Shown here one piece after another: positions 21,246 to 32,286 of a stretch of DNA of 64,000 nt; within the stretch, counting starts at the first letter, position 1; every line of letters starts with the position of its first letter. Location: the NCBI RefSeq assembly GCF_001540865.1, contig NC_033621.1, forward strand, positions 13,758,182-13,822,181. Direction: 5' to 3'. The translations under genes and the position numbers were made by a program. The stretch comes from Ananas comosus (lineage: Eukaryota; Streptophyta; Magnoliopsida; Poales; Bromeliaceae). Below the pieces are notes generated by a model, which saw only the letters and a list, made by a program, of their open reading frames with translations, did not search any database and was not told where the DNA came from.

Positions 21246-22591
21246 CCTCATGTATCGTAAAATTTGTACTCCATATAGTAGAGCTATATGTGTAGATTGC
21301 ATGCATTGTGGATAGTACTTGGTTTTGCAAGTTGAGAACATGTCTCCATGCTAGAATTGAGTGAACTATACATCATGAATATATTAATGCCATGCTTGGG
21401 ACTCGTCGAACAAAAGTATCATAAAGGGGCACTTAGAATTAGTAAACTATGAAAATGCAACTTAAAGACATGATGATAGGCCATTGTACATCTGCTATAT
21501 TCCATATTAGAGACATGATGACATAGAGATAGGCTATTAAGATACTTGATATATTTCATATTTTAGACATGAGGACTTGGTTCTTGAGACAGATCATTGT
21601 TTGCTTGCCATTGTGCTCATTCGCACATGCTTGTGAGGGTTGCTCCCTACAAGCTGGCACTCCGGAGATAGCCATCGCGACATATGCTCGCCCGTGCGGG
21701 ATTGGGCGCCGAAGTGGATTGCCGTGGGGGAGGCTCATCCCTAGAGTGGGGATGTTGACTACCACGGGGCCATTAGGCACGGCGCAGGCCAGACAGCCTT
21801 CGGGTGGGTCTTATATCATTGGGACTTAGTGACAAAACATGCTATGTGAACTTTAAAACTATTAAAGTGGACTTGAACTAGAATAGTAAACAATGACATA
21901 TTTACTATTTTTGCATCGAGGACATCGGATTGGTTGCATTTCTATGCTTATGCATGTCATACACATCCATATACATTCATGATATCGTTGCTTTATTACT
22001 TAGGCAAATCATGCTAAGTAGAGACTCTATGTTATAGTAAGTTATACTTTTCTTACCTTTCGCTTTACTACATTGTTAGTCACTGACCTCTTTTCGTAGC
22101 TTTTGGGCCTTGTGGCGCAGTTCACTGAAGTCAGTAATTGCCCACTGGGAACTATTTTTAATAGTTCTCACGCCCCCGTTTTCTGGTTTTCTTTCAGAAC
22201 CTTCTGCACCGGCAGAGGCACGGGATCGCGGTAAGGGGATCGCATAGCTAGCTAGCGAGGAGCGGCTCTTGCCTAGGTGGTTTGCTCTTTCTTTTTGTAG
22301 TTGAGAGAGAGTGAGAGATTTTGTATCCATGTATAGAGACCACCTATATATCTACCTTTGGCACTTGTATTTGGGATTTTCTTTGTATTACTTTATGCTT
22401 TTATTAGTGGATTCCAGTTTTATGCTCCTTTCATTATTGTAGAACTTAGTATTATATCATACTCTGATACTCCTAGTTGTCTTGTATTACCGCTTTATTT
22501 ATTGTTGTTTTTAGATGCCTTATATGTTTTAGACGTATGGCGGGTCTGGGCACGCGCCGGGCGGGCTTCCGCTGGGTCCCGGGGCGTGACA
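21246..22591 (+). repeat. 3' LTR of the gypsy element, right part
   Basis: Continues the LTR after the hAT insertion and ends CCCGGGGCGTGACA. It aligns with 2,655-4,012 but with many one-base gaps, unlike the left part of the same LTR pair. Confidence 0.88.
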
Positions 22592-23136
22592 TGTTGGGAT
22601 CCAAAAAGTGAACCGTAGGGCTAAATTGAGGGTACTAACAACCAAGCTTGGTTAGGCAATGAAAGAACGTGGTAGCAAGCAGAATGAAATAAGATTGAAT
22701 CAGTTAAGTATCTCGTTGAGGCTAATCATGGGCGGGAGCGCCACGGCAAGTAAAGGCCATGTAGATAGCTGAAAGGACAATGCAGGCTTTTTGGCTTTAC
22801 TCACTAGAAGTGATGAGACATACAAGTCGTGCGGGCGAAATAGGTGACACAAATGTGCAAAGCATTGACGTGCAAGGTGTCTCGCTAACTCATCGGGCTT
22901 GGCAGTTTTGCTAGCTTGTGCCACATATTTGAGTGGCTCGAAAAGGTAACGCAAGCGAACATAGTGAGCGGGCTATGTAAGCGGTATAGTCGTAAGCGTC
23001 ATAAAGCGCTAAAGACAATATTGTGGAAAAACCTACATTCGAGAGTGCCCTTCGTAGCATGCGACGTTACGGAGCGTGGACCTGGGCACTTGTCATATGA
23101 TGGCCGTGTCAGGGGAGCGAGACGCATTGGAGTGAG
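22592..23136. repeat. Old repeat flank, including tandem unit 2 (22,592-22,785)
   Basis: Begins with the TGTTG target duplication and GGATCCAAAAAGTGAACCG, copying 1,302-1,495. The rest (GGCTTTTTGGCTTTACTC onward) has no counterpart in the window and no recognisable gene. Confidence 0.55.
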
Positions 23137-23638
23137 CACTGCAACAGAATTAGGTAATAGGGATATATTCTTCGGACACTTTTATATAATTGTCCCATTT
23201 ATACCAAAATTTTTTTAAAAATTTTATTAATGCCTAAATATAAAACCCAATCCAATCAAAAATAAAAAGTTCCTCTACTCAACTAACCATACCCAGCCCA
23301 CTCGGCCTAATTACAAATAAAAAAGAAAAAGAAAAAGAAAAAGAAAAATTGATCACCATCTCCCCTTCTCTTCCTCCGCTACCGCAGCCGACGAGGTAAG
23401 GTTCCGGCGGCTGGAGTTCTGCCGCGAGGATCTCGTAGGGACCGTAGAGTGTTACGATCGCTACGTATCCCTCACCACAGGTAGTTGGAGGAGTGGGTGC
23501 CAAATATCAAGACGATCCTATCTATAGCGACCCTACATATAAGAACACTTTTAAAAAGTGTCGGTATTTAGCAAGCACTACTTTTTTTGACATGTACCGA
23601 CATTTAAAGTGTCGCTATATACTATTTTTATTGTAGTG
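23137..23638 (-). mobile_element. Mini-CACTA (non-autonomous) element 1
   Basis: Begins CACTGCAACAGAATTAGG and ends TTTTTATTGTAGTG; the ends are CACTA-type inverted repeats. Its body is the reverse complement of the element at 24,539-25,055, with repeated GACACTTTT and GTGTCGCTAT words near the ends. The 3-bp flanks (GAG and CAC) do not match, so the target duplication has decayed or the element was rearranged. Confidence 0.75.
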
Positions 23639-24313
23639 CACAGACTTACTCTGACTACACTTTATCATCATTATATTTTTGCCACTATGTATAACGATAC
23701 GTCCTTATACAAAAATAAAATTAGAAGTAATTAAATACTACTTTGTAAACTATAGGATAGCAAAGTAAAAACGGATAAAGCTATATGCAGTTAACTTAAA
23801 GTTTATTAAATTAAAGTTTTTCCTTCCTTTTCAGAAAACAGTTTGTGGCCACTATTAATTCCGTAGAATGCAGATTTTTTTGGAGAGAAATTGTCCGCAA
23901 GCATTTATTGAAGGATGAGCTTGAATTATAATGAGAATGCAGCTTTGGGAATGATTTAAGCACCACTTGTGAACAAATTAAAATGGAGAATCTAATATAA
24001 ATAACTCCAAATTAACCAAAGAATTAGTAGAAGATTTTCATGGCGCGCGGTCTACAGATCTAAATTTCAAAAAAGGATGGGGATGATTTTTGTCCCGGTA
24101 ATTAATTCCAACCTAAACAACTAATCCAGTTCAAAGGAGCTAAAGCTCTAAACAAAAAACGAAATAGAAAATATAGTAAATTAAACTACAGCAAAAGCAA
24201 TCATATATACTATATGAATTTTAAAATGGTAGTGAATAATTCAATTTTCTTTTTTTTGATGAACGTACGTAACAAATAATGGGGAGGCGCCACGCTAGGT
24301 GGAACACCGTGTA

Positions 24314-24369
<56 letters not shown>

Positions 24370-24538
24370 ACAAATTGGCTTAAATCAAAAGGTATATAAA
24401 ACCATAGGATCATGCATATACAGTAGTATCATTGTATCTTTTCTATGCTGAAGTGACAGCGTGATAAAATACAAAATCTAAATATTAAGGACAGAATTGG
24501 ATTGACGATTGTAATAGTAAGGGAGAAGTTGATGGTGT
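23639..24538. other. Intergenic, no gene seen
   Basis: AT-rich DNA between the two mini-CACTA elements with a (TA)n run at 24,317-24,367. Confidence 0.5.
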
Positions 24539-25055
24539 CACTACAACAAAAACGGTCTATAGCGACACTTTTAAATATAGGTACATGTCAAAAAAGTGCT
24601 GCTAGCTAAAATTACCGACACTTTTAAAAAGTATTGCTATATGTGGGGTCGCTAGGTATATAGTGACAGTTAAAGAGTGTCGCTATAACCTAAAAGAGTG
24701 CTGCTAATTTACCAACACTTATTTAAGTATTTAGCAACCGCCGAAACTCTATCTCGTTGGCTGCGGTGGCGGAGGAGGACGACAGGAAAGGCTCTTCGTC
24801 TAGAATTTCAGTGGATTGAGTGAAGAGAGAAGAAAAGATGGTAATTGATTTTTCTTTTTTTTTTTTTCTTTTCTGTTTGTAATCGGGCCAAATAGACTGG
24901 GTGTGATGGGTTGAGTAGAGTAATCTTTTATTTTTGGTTGGATTGGACTTTATATTTAGGTATTAGTAGATATTTTTTTAAGTTTTAGGATAAATGGGAC
25001 ACTTACTCAAAAGTGTCCCAAACATGTGTCCCTATAACCTAATTCTGTTGTAGTG
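24539..25055 (+). mobile_element. Mini-CACTA (non-autonomous) element 2
   Basis: CACTACAACAAAAACGG at the left end and TTCTGTTGTAGTG at the right end, with a 3-bp duplication TGT on both sides (24,536-24,538 and 25,056-25,058), which is the CACTA hallmark. There is no coding capacity in 517 bp. Subterminal GACACTTTTAAA-type words repeat in both directions. Confidence 0.88.
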
Positions 25056-26777
25056 TGTTCTCTTGGTGATTACATTTAGCGTCTAAATTTCAAAAATAGA
25101 TGAAATTAATTATACGTTTATAATCCTACAAAACCCTACGTACATATATAGTTGCGCTATAGTACTACAATCCAAATACAGTTGAAATCGGATAAATCTA
25201 TATTACCGAAAGGCTAACTTCTGAACACTAGTCTTATCACTCTCCTTTTAAATAATAAAATTAGAAAAATAAATAAATTCTGGACCGGTGCTCACTCTGA
25301 GTATTGTAATTCTATAATCCTTTTGGGTTGTAAACTTAGTATATCTCAATATATATAGCTAGTTTTCCGAAATCTCTTTTTATCACATTTGAAATCGCAC
25401 CACTTTTCCAGAATTATTTCGCTGGAAGGAAAAGAATTTATCAGAACTGCTTGATCGAGCGTGGTTGATTGGAATCCCAAATCGCAATCGGAGATGTTGG
25501 GGATTCGATACCAACAAAAGTAAATTTAAAAATAGAATGATTTAGTGCGAGTTATTGGGACTTCCGAGCTTGTTCGAAGGAAAAGAAGATAAAAAGAAAC
25601 TCCATGGCTTGTTTGGCCTATGTAAATGCGCAATTAGTATTAACATACAGAATATGTATCTAAAACAATTTTTGAATATACAATATAATTGGCTAAGTTT
25701 GCCGAGCAATTAACCTTGTGGCCCTCTAATATTTTGTTTGCCAAATAACATTTTGGAAAAATGGAAGAAGAGGAAGAATAAAGAAAGAGGAAAAGAAGAA
25801 GAGGGTAAGCAAGTTAATTAATAATTAAGTTAAGTAAAAAAGGTTAATTAATATGCTAACTCATATCAATCAAAAATTAAACAAACGTTTGGTGCAGTCC
25901 CGGGACCGTTGAGTTGGAGAGTACACATATATTATGGCACATTCGTCGTCATCATAAGAGCATGCATGTTACTTCGATATTTGTGGTTTTCTCAAATTAA
26001 CTTTTGAGAAGCAAAAATAAAGTTAACTCAAAATAAAGGATGGAGTACTACTATACAAGGTGCAATTAAATACGAAAGCTCTGTGAAAAACACCATTACT
26101 ATTGATTAAACAGGACGAAGCTTTGCTTAAGCAACTGATCAAAAGCTGTTATTTCTCAAAATATTTTCCTCCATACAGAAATAAAACTGCTACCATTCTC
26201 GATCGAGCTCTTCTCCTTCGGAGTTAACCAAGCTATTAATTACCGGTCACATATGTACTTTTTCATTCTTTCTTCTTCTTCAACTTCTTCTTAGTCCCCT
26301 TTCTATCAGTTTCTTTCTAATACTTGTACGTAGTAAATGTAACCAACTAATTAAGCATGCAGGCTGAATCGATCAGCGAATACAAACATGCTAATACTGA
26401 GTAGTCAAGAACGTAACCTCATTGATATATCTTCATCACTAATAAACGGCAAAGGAAAAAAGAAAGGAAAAAAAACCGAGCAATTAAACTAAGTACTCCT
26501 TCCTTGGATTAAGTTACTGATCTTAGTTACTTAAAACTCCATTTTAGCTCTTTTAATAATTAAGCCATCATCTAAAACCTTAATTTCTATGTGTAAGGCC
26601 CAAATACTTACTTATTCTGTACACGGGGCACGCTCGTACACCTAAGTCGAGTCGATATCACAAATAGCAGGAAACTAAAATTACTTTTATCGGACGAAAC
26701 GAATCCCAGCAGATGACGATTTTTGTTTTTTTTTTGTTTTTTTGTTTTTTTTTTTTTTTTTGGTTGGTGTGGATCAG
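25056..26777. other. Intergenic DNA downstream of the bHLH gene, no gene seen
   Basis: AT-rich, without coding signals. A T-rich stretch at 26,721-26,760 lies just beyond the bHLH stop codon, in what would be its 3' UTR. Confidence 0.5.
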
Positions 26778-28243
26778 CTAGCAGCTCTTCTCTAGACTAT
26801 TGAGTAGCGCCGTCCGGAGGCTGTCCTCTGTCTGGAGCGCGTAGGGCACGGTCACGATCACGTCCTGCAGCACCACCTCCTTGACGTTTGCGACGCAGGC
26901 GTGCCGCACGTCCAGCTCCAGGTCGCGCAGCGCCGCCATGAGCACCGCGGTGGGGTGGCCGGCGTTCTCCGACTGCGCCCGGATCAGCGCGTCGGATCCG
27001 ACCACCTTCACCTCCAACTCCATGGAAACGGTTCCGCCGCCGGGGGACGATGCGGTCGTTGCGGGCGCGCTTGGCGTCGGCCTCGAGGTCGTCGACCTTG
27101 GCGCGGAGCTCCTTGATGTAGGCGACGGCGTCGGCGAGGAGGGAGGCCTTGTCCATGCGGGAGACGTTGGGGACGACGGAGCGCAGGGCGTAGAAGCGGT
27201 GGTTGAGCTTCTCCCGGCGCTGCCGCTCGGCCTCGACGTGGTTCACGGGCGTCTCCCGCCCCGTCCCGGGGCGCCGCCCGCGCTTCTTGGCCCCGCGGCG
27301 CCGCTCGCCCTGCAGCAGCCCCGCGGCGTCGGAGTCGGAGTGCTCGGAGTCGAGCGAGGCGGCGCGCAGCGAGGGGTCAGCGGCGGCGAGGTGGTGGTGC
27401 GGGGCGTCGGAGGAGAGGATGGAGTTGGCCTGCTGGACGAGGACCCAGTTCTCNCGGCGCTGCCGCTCGGCCTCGACGTGGTTCACGGGCGTCTCCCGCC
27501 CCGTCCCGGGGCGCCGCCCGCGCTTCTTGGCCCCGCGGCGCCGCTCGCCCTACGAGAGCCCCGCGGCGGCGGCGCCCTCCTTCTTGGGCAGGAGCGGGGC
27601 GGCGCGCAGCGAGGGGTCAGCGGCGGCGAGGTGGTGGTGCGGGGCGTCGGAGGAGAGGATGGAGTTGGCCTGCTGGACGAGGACCCAGTTCTCGGGGATG
27701 AGGTCGGCGGAGCCCAGCTCGAGGACGCCGCCGGGGACGGGGACGCACACCAGGGTCTCGATCCCGTGCAGGTGGGCCTCGCGCGCGCGCTCGCACCCGC
27801 TCGCCGCCATCGCGTGCGCCCCCGTCAGCCACAGCGGCGCCGACGCCACGTACGCCCGCGCCGGCGCCGCCGCGTCCCCCACCCCGAACGACCGCGTCAG
27901 CGACACCACGTAGAACCACTCCGCCTCGTCCCCGTCCCCGCCCGCCCCCGCCCCCTCCCCCTCCCCCTCCTGATCGACGCCTCTGCGCCTCTGGTGCTCG
28001 CCGTCGCGGGTCCCGCGGAAGTGGCCGTCGCCGAAGGAGAGCAGCACCAGGTGAGGAGGGTGAGCGTGGTGGTGGTGGTGTTCCGAGGGTGCGGCGCCAG
28101 AAGATGGCGTACGCCCACCACTCCGGCCGCGCGTGGAGCAGGAACTGCAGCTTGCTCTGCAAACTCGACGGCCCCGCCCCTAAGAAGTGCTGCTGCGACG
28201 CCGGCGGCGAACACGACGAGGGCGTGGAGATGAGCTCCTCCAT
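26778..28243 (-). pseudogene. MYC/bHLH14-type bHLH transcription factor gene, broken as written
   Basis: Intronless minus-strand gene, start MEELISTPSS at 28,243, stop at 26,778. The N-terminal bHLH-MYC_N domain has LQSKLQFLL, WWAYAIFW, LLSFGDGHFRGT and EWFYVVSLTRSF, ending VPVPGGVLELGSADLIPENW. The basic helix-loop-helix region is [20 protein letters not shown], with the H-E-R residues that contact a G-box, followed by [13 protein letters not shown]. The C-terminal ACT-like domain begins [15 protein letters not shown]. Such factors (subgroups IIId/IIIe) act in jasmonate responses in the nucleus. Breaks are a one-base shift near 28,050, a 239-bp repeat around the N at 27,454 whose upstream copy carries a stop, and a shift near 27,050. 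Without the extra copy it would encode about 400 residues, close to Arabidopsis bHLH14. The breaks may be assembly faults in a live gene. Confidence 0.88.
27215..27693. repeat. 239-bp direct repeat around a single N (27,454) inside the bHLH gene
   Basis: Bases 27,215-27,453 and 27,455-27,693 align at an exact offset of 240. They are identical except in about 27,312-27,358 against 27,552-27,598, where they differ heavily without length change. On the gene strand the left copy encodes [16 protein letters not shown] and the right copy PLLPKKEGAAAAGLS then a stop. This looks like two overlapping contig ends left unmerged. Confidence 0.92.
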
Positions 28244-28380
28244 GATAATCATGTATGTATGTATGTATACAACAACAACAACAACAATAATAATAATGTT
28301 GCGTTGCGGAAACTGAATAACTAGTAGATAGATATATATATGTTTGTTGTAGGGAGGGAGGGAGCCGAGAAATGACGGGA

Positions 28381-28388
28381 TAAATATA
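28381..28388 (-). promoter_or_regulatory. Candidate TATA box of the bHLH gene
   Basis: TAAATATA on the plus strand reads TATATTTA on the gene strand, about 140 bases before the ATG. The leader between holds ACA/ATA triplet repeats (28,269-28,298). Confidence 0.45.
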
Positions 28389-29085
28389 GGATAGAGCGAA
28401 AGAGGGAGAATTAGGGGTCTTCTTAATTCCGCCGCTCTATTCCGATATTTCCCACCTGAAGGGTTGGGAGCGAGGGGGTATAACAAGGTCCCTGTCCCCG
28501 GCGGGGCCCACCACTGTGTGGGGACGAAGACGAAGACGACGAGGAGGAGAACAAATGGATCACATGGCTTATTTCATCCGGTACTACAATTATTGAGCGC
28601 TTTCCTACCTCACATTTCTTCTAATTATGAATGTACCCGCCCCCTCTTGCTAGTTTGTACCCTTTTGCAGTCCCACCCAACTTGAGGGAGGTTAATAAAC
28701 AACAATGAAAATACAAGCAAATCCCACCACCACCATTAATTAGTCTCCTTAATCTAACGTTTGACTTTTACTTCCAATTTCATCAATTTCCCATTTTGCT
28801 TTCTTTTTCACACTAAGATCCTCCAACTCTGAAAATCCTTTAATCTTAGTCCTCCTCATCTTCAGGTTCCATGGTTCAAATGAGGAAAATTTTATATGAC
28901 GCGTCCAGTTACTATTTCATTGCCGTGAATTCGTCACTTCCTACTGCAATAACAATAATAATGCTTTAAAATTAGAAAATTTGAGCACGTACGTAAATAA
29001 TGAATATTTCAGCGCAAGCACAAAAATAATCCTAGTCCAAGAATAATTAACTTATTGGAATTAATGCCACATTAGATTTTTATTC

Positions 29086-29138
29086 TTTTTTTTTTTTTTG
29101 AGAGAGAGATAGGTACTACGCTACCCGCTTCGTTTAAA
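29086..29138 (-). repeat. Retroposon tail fragment
   Basis: The reverse complement reads AAACGAAGCGGGTAGCGTAG, then TACCTATCTCTCTC and an A-run, the same 3' tail as at 34,7xx. No clear target duplication is seen. Confidence 0.7.
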
Positions 29139-30218
29139 TTTTACCAATGTAATTTAGCCAAAACATAAACTTGCCTTATTGGCATATCGAAGGTCTATTT
29201 TGTTAAGGAAGAAGTTATCCAAAATTGCGATTTCACGCACTCATCAAACTTTGAAGTGCTATTGTCATTTCAGTAGAACAGATACAAAAGTAAAACTACT
29301 TTTGGAAAAGTTTAAGAATCATTAGTATAATTTATTAGCTTTGTTAAAATTTTTTTTAGTGACATCATGTGGTAGGTGAAACAATTTATGAATTTTTTTG
29401 GCCTAGGTAGAGATTCTACTTTCTCATATTAAAAAGGCTAACATGTAAGTCATATGGGGCTATTAAATTAGAGATTCTGTTTTTCGACCTTAAAATGTAA
29501 CCCTATATATATTTTATCACAGTAATAATTTTTAGTCTCTTTTTTTTTTCTTTTTTTTTTTTTTGGAATAGAAGAGCTACACTTTTTTTGAAGGCAAGGA
29601 AAGCAAGATATAAAGATTTTCCACTTTTTTAACCAATGAATATCTTATTTAGACATTAATTATGGAGAGAAAGCAAAAAAATATGTTTTTTCCTACTAAA
29701 AGGCAGCAGAGGCTCAATTTATGGGATTCAAGTTTTTAGTGATTGTCTAAATAGCTCTACTTGCCTAAAATATTCTAGAAACCTTAGCAAATGTAAACAA
29801 GTCTAAATAACTGTAATTCTGGAGTTAGTATACCAAATTTCGCATCTGAAATTTGACTTGGATTTCAATTTCGGTTTCATTCGTATCATCTTAATTGAAA
29901 CAATTTGCCTCTAAAACCAATTTAAACTTGGGAGTACATATTTCCAGAATCGTAACAAGTCACTAAGATATAATTTTTATAATTCCATCAAAAAATTTAA
30001 AAAATATATATATATGATATATATATTTTTTTTACTTCACCTTTTTTCTATACGGCCCTCAACTCCTTAGTATAATAATATTAATAAATTCTACTGTATA
30101 TGTATTCCAGAAAAGATAAACACATAAAAACCATCATTAAACAATAATTGAGAAAATTAAAATTTTGAGAATGAAACTCAAATTGAAATTAAACTCTAGA
30201 AATAACATTCCAACTAAG

Positions 30219-30296
30219 AACTTCAAAGATAAAATTTTTTTTTTGAGAACAAGGTAGCAAGCTACCTGCTTCATTCATAACTTCAAAGATAAAATT
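30219..30296 (-). mobile_element. 42-bp ultra-truncated retroposon insertion with an 18-bp target duplication
   Basis: The insert 30,237-30,278 contains only the family tail (reverse complement ATGAATGAAGCAGGTAGCTT, then GCTACCTTGTTCTC and an A-run). It is flanked by exact copies of AACTTCAAAGATAAAATT at 30,219-30,236 and 30,279-30,296. A short insert with a long duplication and poly(A) is the mark of target-primed reverse transcription. Confidence 0.85.
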
Positions 30297-32246
30297 AAAA
30301 CTACATATTGTGATGAAAGGGCTTGAACCCAATTCAAAACCTTAATAAGATCTCGGTATTGTTGATTTTTTTTTATTTTTTTTCCTAAATACTAATTTTA
30401 TATAATTTGACAGAGCGGTTGACGTCATGAATAACTTCTTATTTAAAAAAAATCTCTTGGAAGCTGAAAAAACATATAAAAGATCCTTTTTTTTTATTGT
30501 CAAACAAACTCCTTGATGTAAGAATTATAAGTAATTCATCATCCTTTTCTATGGTATTTTACAAAAAAATATATATATGTATAATTTAAAAGGACGAAAT
30601 AAGGGCAAAGATGCCAAGCAAGGCCTAAAACTTATGAATTAAAAACAGAAAATCAAATCATATACCCAAGAAAATTTTAATATATATTTAATGAGCAATG
30701 CTACAGGTATACCTCGAGACTAGGCGTAAGATTTTCAATCACCCATCCGGGACAAGAATTATTTGGGAATTGAACACCAAATTCTCCATTTGAGATTGTA
30801 AGATCTGTTACCATGTGGGCATCAAATTTCACATTTGAGATTGTAAGAAATGTTGCCATGTGGGCATCAAATTTCACATTAAAGTAATCTTTTAGGTAAA
30901 CCCATCAAGGGTTTAGACAACCGTTGGTGGGCTTACAGTATTAAAAATAAGATAAATTTGTTCGAAAACAAAATGATTAAGAATCTAAAAAATGAAAAAA
31001 TTTGAGAGTTTTGAAATTAATTTGATACTAAGTTCAGACAATAAAAATGTATTTCAAAATCTTTTTTAATTTTTTAATTATTTCTTTTTTATTTTTTTTA
31101 ATATGTACTAGATTTTGTCTCGAGATGTGGAATTTCATATCCACGCGATGATGAACTCAACAATCTCAAATCGACAATTGAGGTTCCATTCCCAAGCAAT
31201 TTTTGTCCGCCCAACCAATATTTGGCCCTTATTCTCCTTCTAGTCTTATCATTTTTTTTTTTTTTCGTTAGTAAAATTTATTTAGAATTTTCTCGATTAT
31301 TGGATGCTTAGGGGCAAGATTTACAGCTATATATAAATACACATGTAACATTTTACATAAAATTATTGAAATTTTGTCTTATTCAAGGCCGTATTGGACT
31401 AAATTTACATTGGGAGCCTCCAAACAGGAGAAAATATTGCGTGCGCCAGGTGTATGATCACATTTTATATATCACAGCTTTGAAAACCGATATAAGGTTT
31501 TTTTAAAAAAAAAATTAAATCTAATTTATTTGATGTACATGTTACATAACATTAAAAATGTCTACATATAAATAATTGTAAATTTTGGGCTCCAATACCT
31601 CATAAATCATATATAGTAGGCTGAGAAAACTTGTAATTTTTCGTAAATAAATATTTTCAATAGTATATATATCGTATTTATCATATTATATTTTAATTTA
31701 AAAGAAAAAGATATGGAAACCTTCTCAACTTTAGCTTTTCTTGTAAATAAAGAGTCTGAACTTTTAAATTTGGCATTAGGACCTCCTAAACTCTATAAAA
31801 AAATATAGTTCAATATATAGACCCCTCGTTTTAATTAATTGGAGTTACTAATTATAAAAGTCATTACCTTTATGTCTTGCATATAATCTTACAAATTTTC
31901 GAAACACAAGAAAAATTATTTTTTCAATTATAATATGTTAAAAATAATAAAAATCAAAATTTATCTCAACTTGTTCTTCAACACTCGATTGTTTTTTTTT
32001 TTTTTTACATTTCAAGTCATACAATATTAATTAGGTGCACGATTCAATTACAACAGTTGTTTAATAATAAGATAAGCCTATTAAATTATTTGCTAAAGTT
32101 TACGAGATCAGTAAGTACTAAAATTGAAACTTGAAATGCCAATTATTTACAAAGAGGATCTTCTTTACATTTCTTTTTTCCCCATTAATATTGTTAAAAT
32201 AAAATATTGACGGTTAATAAAACCCAGATGCATGAAGCATGATGCG

Positions 32247-32248
<2 letters not shown>

Positions 32249-32285
<37 letters not shown>
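32249..32285. repeat. (ATA)n microsatellite
   Basis: About twelve ATA/TAA triplets in a row. Confidence 0.9.

Positions 32286-32286
<1 letters not shown>

Larger units (their letters stand above)
1508..22596 (+). mobile_element. Ty3/gypsy LTR retrotransposon (Tekay/Del-like chromovirus), split by a hAT insertion
   Basis: Both LTRs begin TGTAACGCACTGGAC; the 3' LTR ends CGGGGCGTGACA. A 5-bp target duplication TGTTG lies at 1,508-1,512 and 22,592-22,596. Internal order is primer site, gag, protease, reverse transcriptase, RNase H, integrase, then a chromodomain-like C-terminus, which is the Ty3/gypsy order and typical of chromoviruses. LTRs of about 2.5 kb fit the Tekay/Del clade. The 3' LTR is interrupted by the hAT element at 10,406-21,237. 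Several stops and frameshifts make it non-autonomous as written. Confidence 0.93.
28500..32248. other. Intergenic, AT-rich, no gene seen
   Basis: Upstream of the bHLH gene. It holds two minus-strand retroposon tails (listed separately) and T-rich tracts. Two near-repeats of ATGTGGGCATCAAATTTCACAT lie at about 30,815 and 30,858. Confidence 0.5.

Noticed and set aside
26881..28233. Long plus-strand open frame of 450 codons
   Set aside because: It is the GC-rich shadow of the bHLH gene on the opposite strand.
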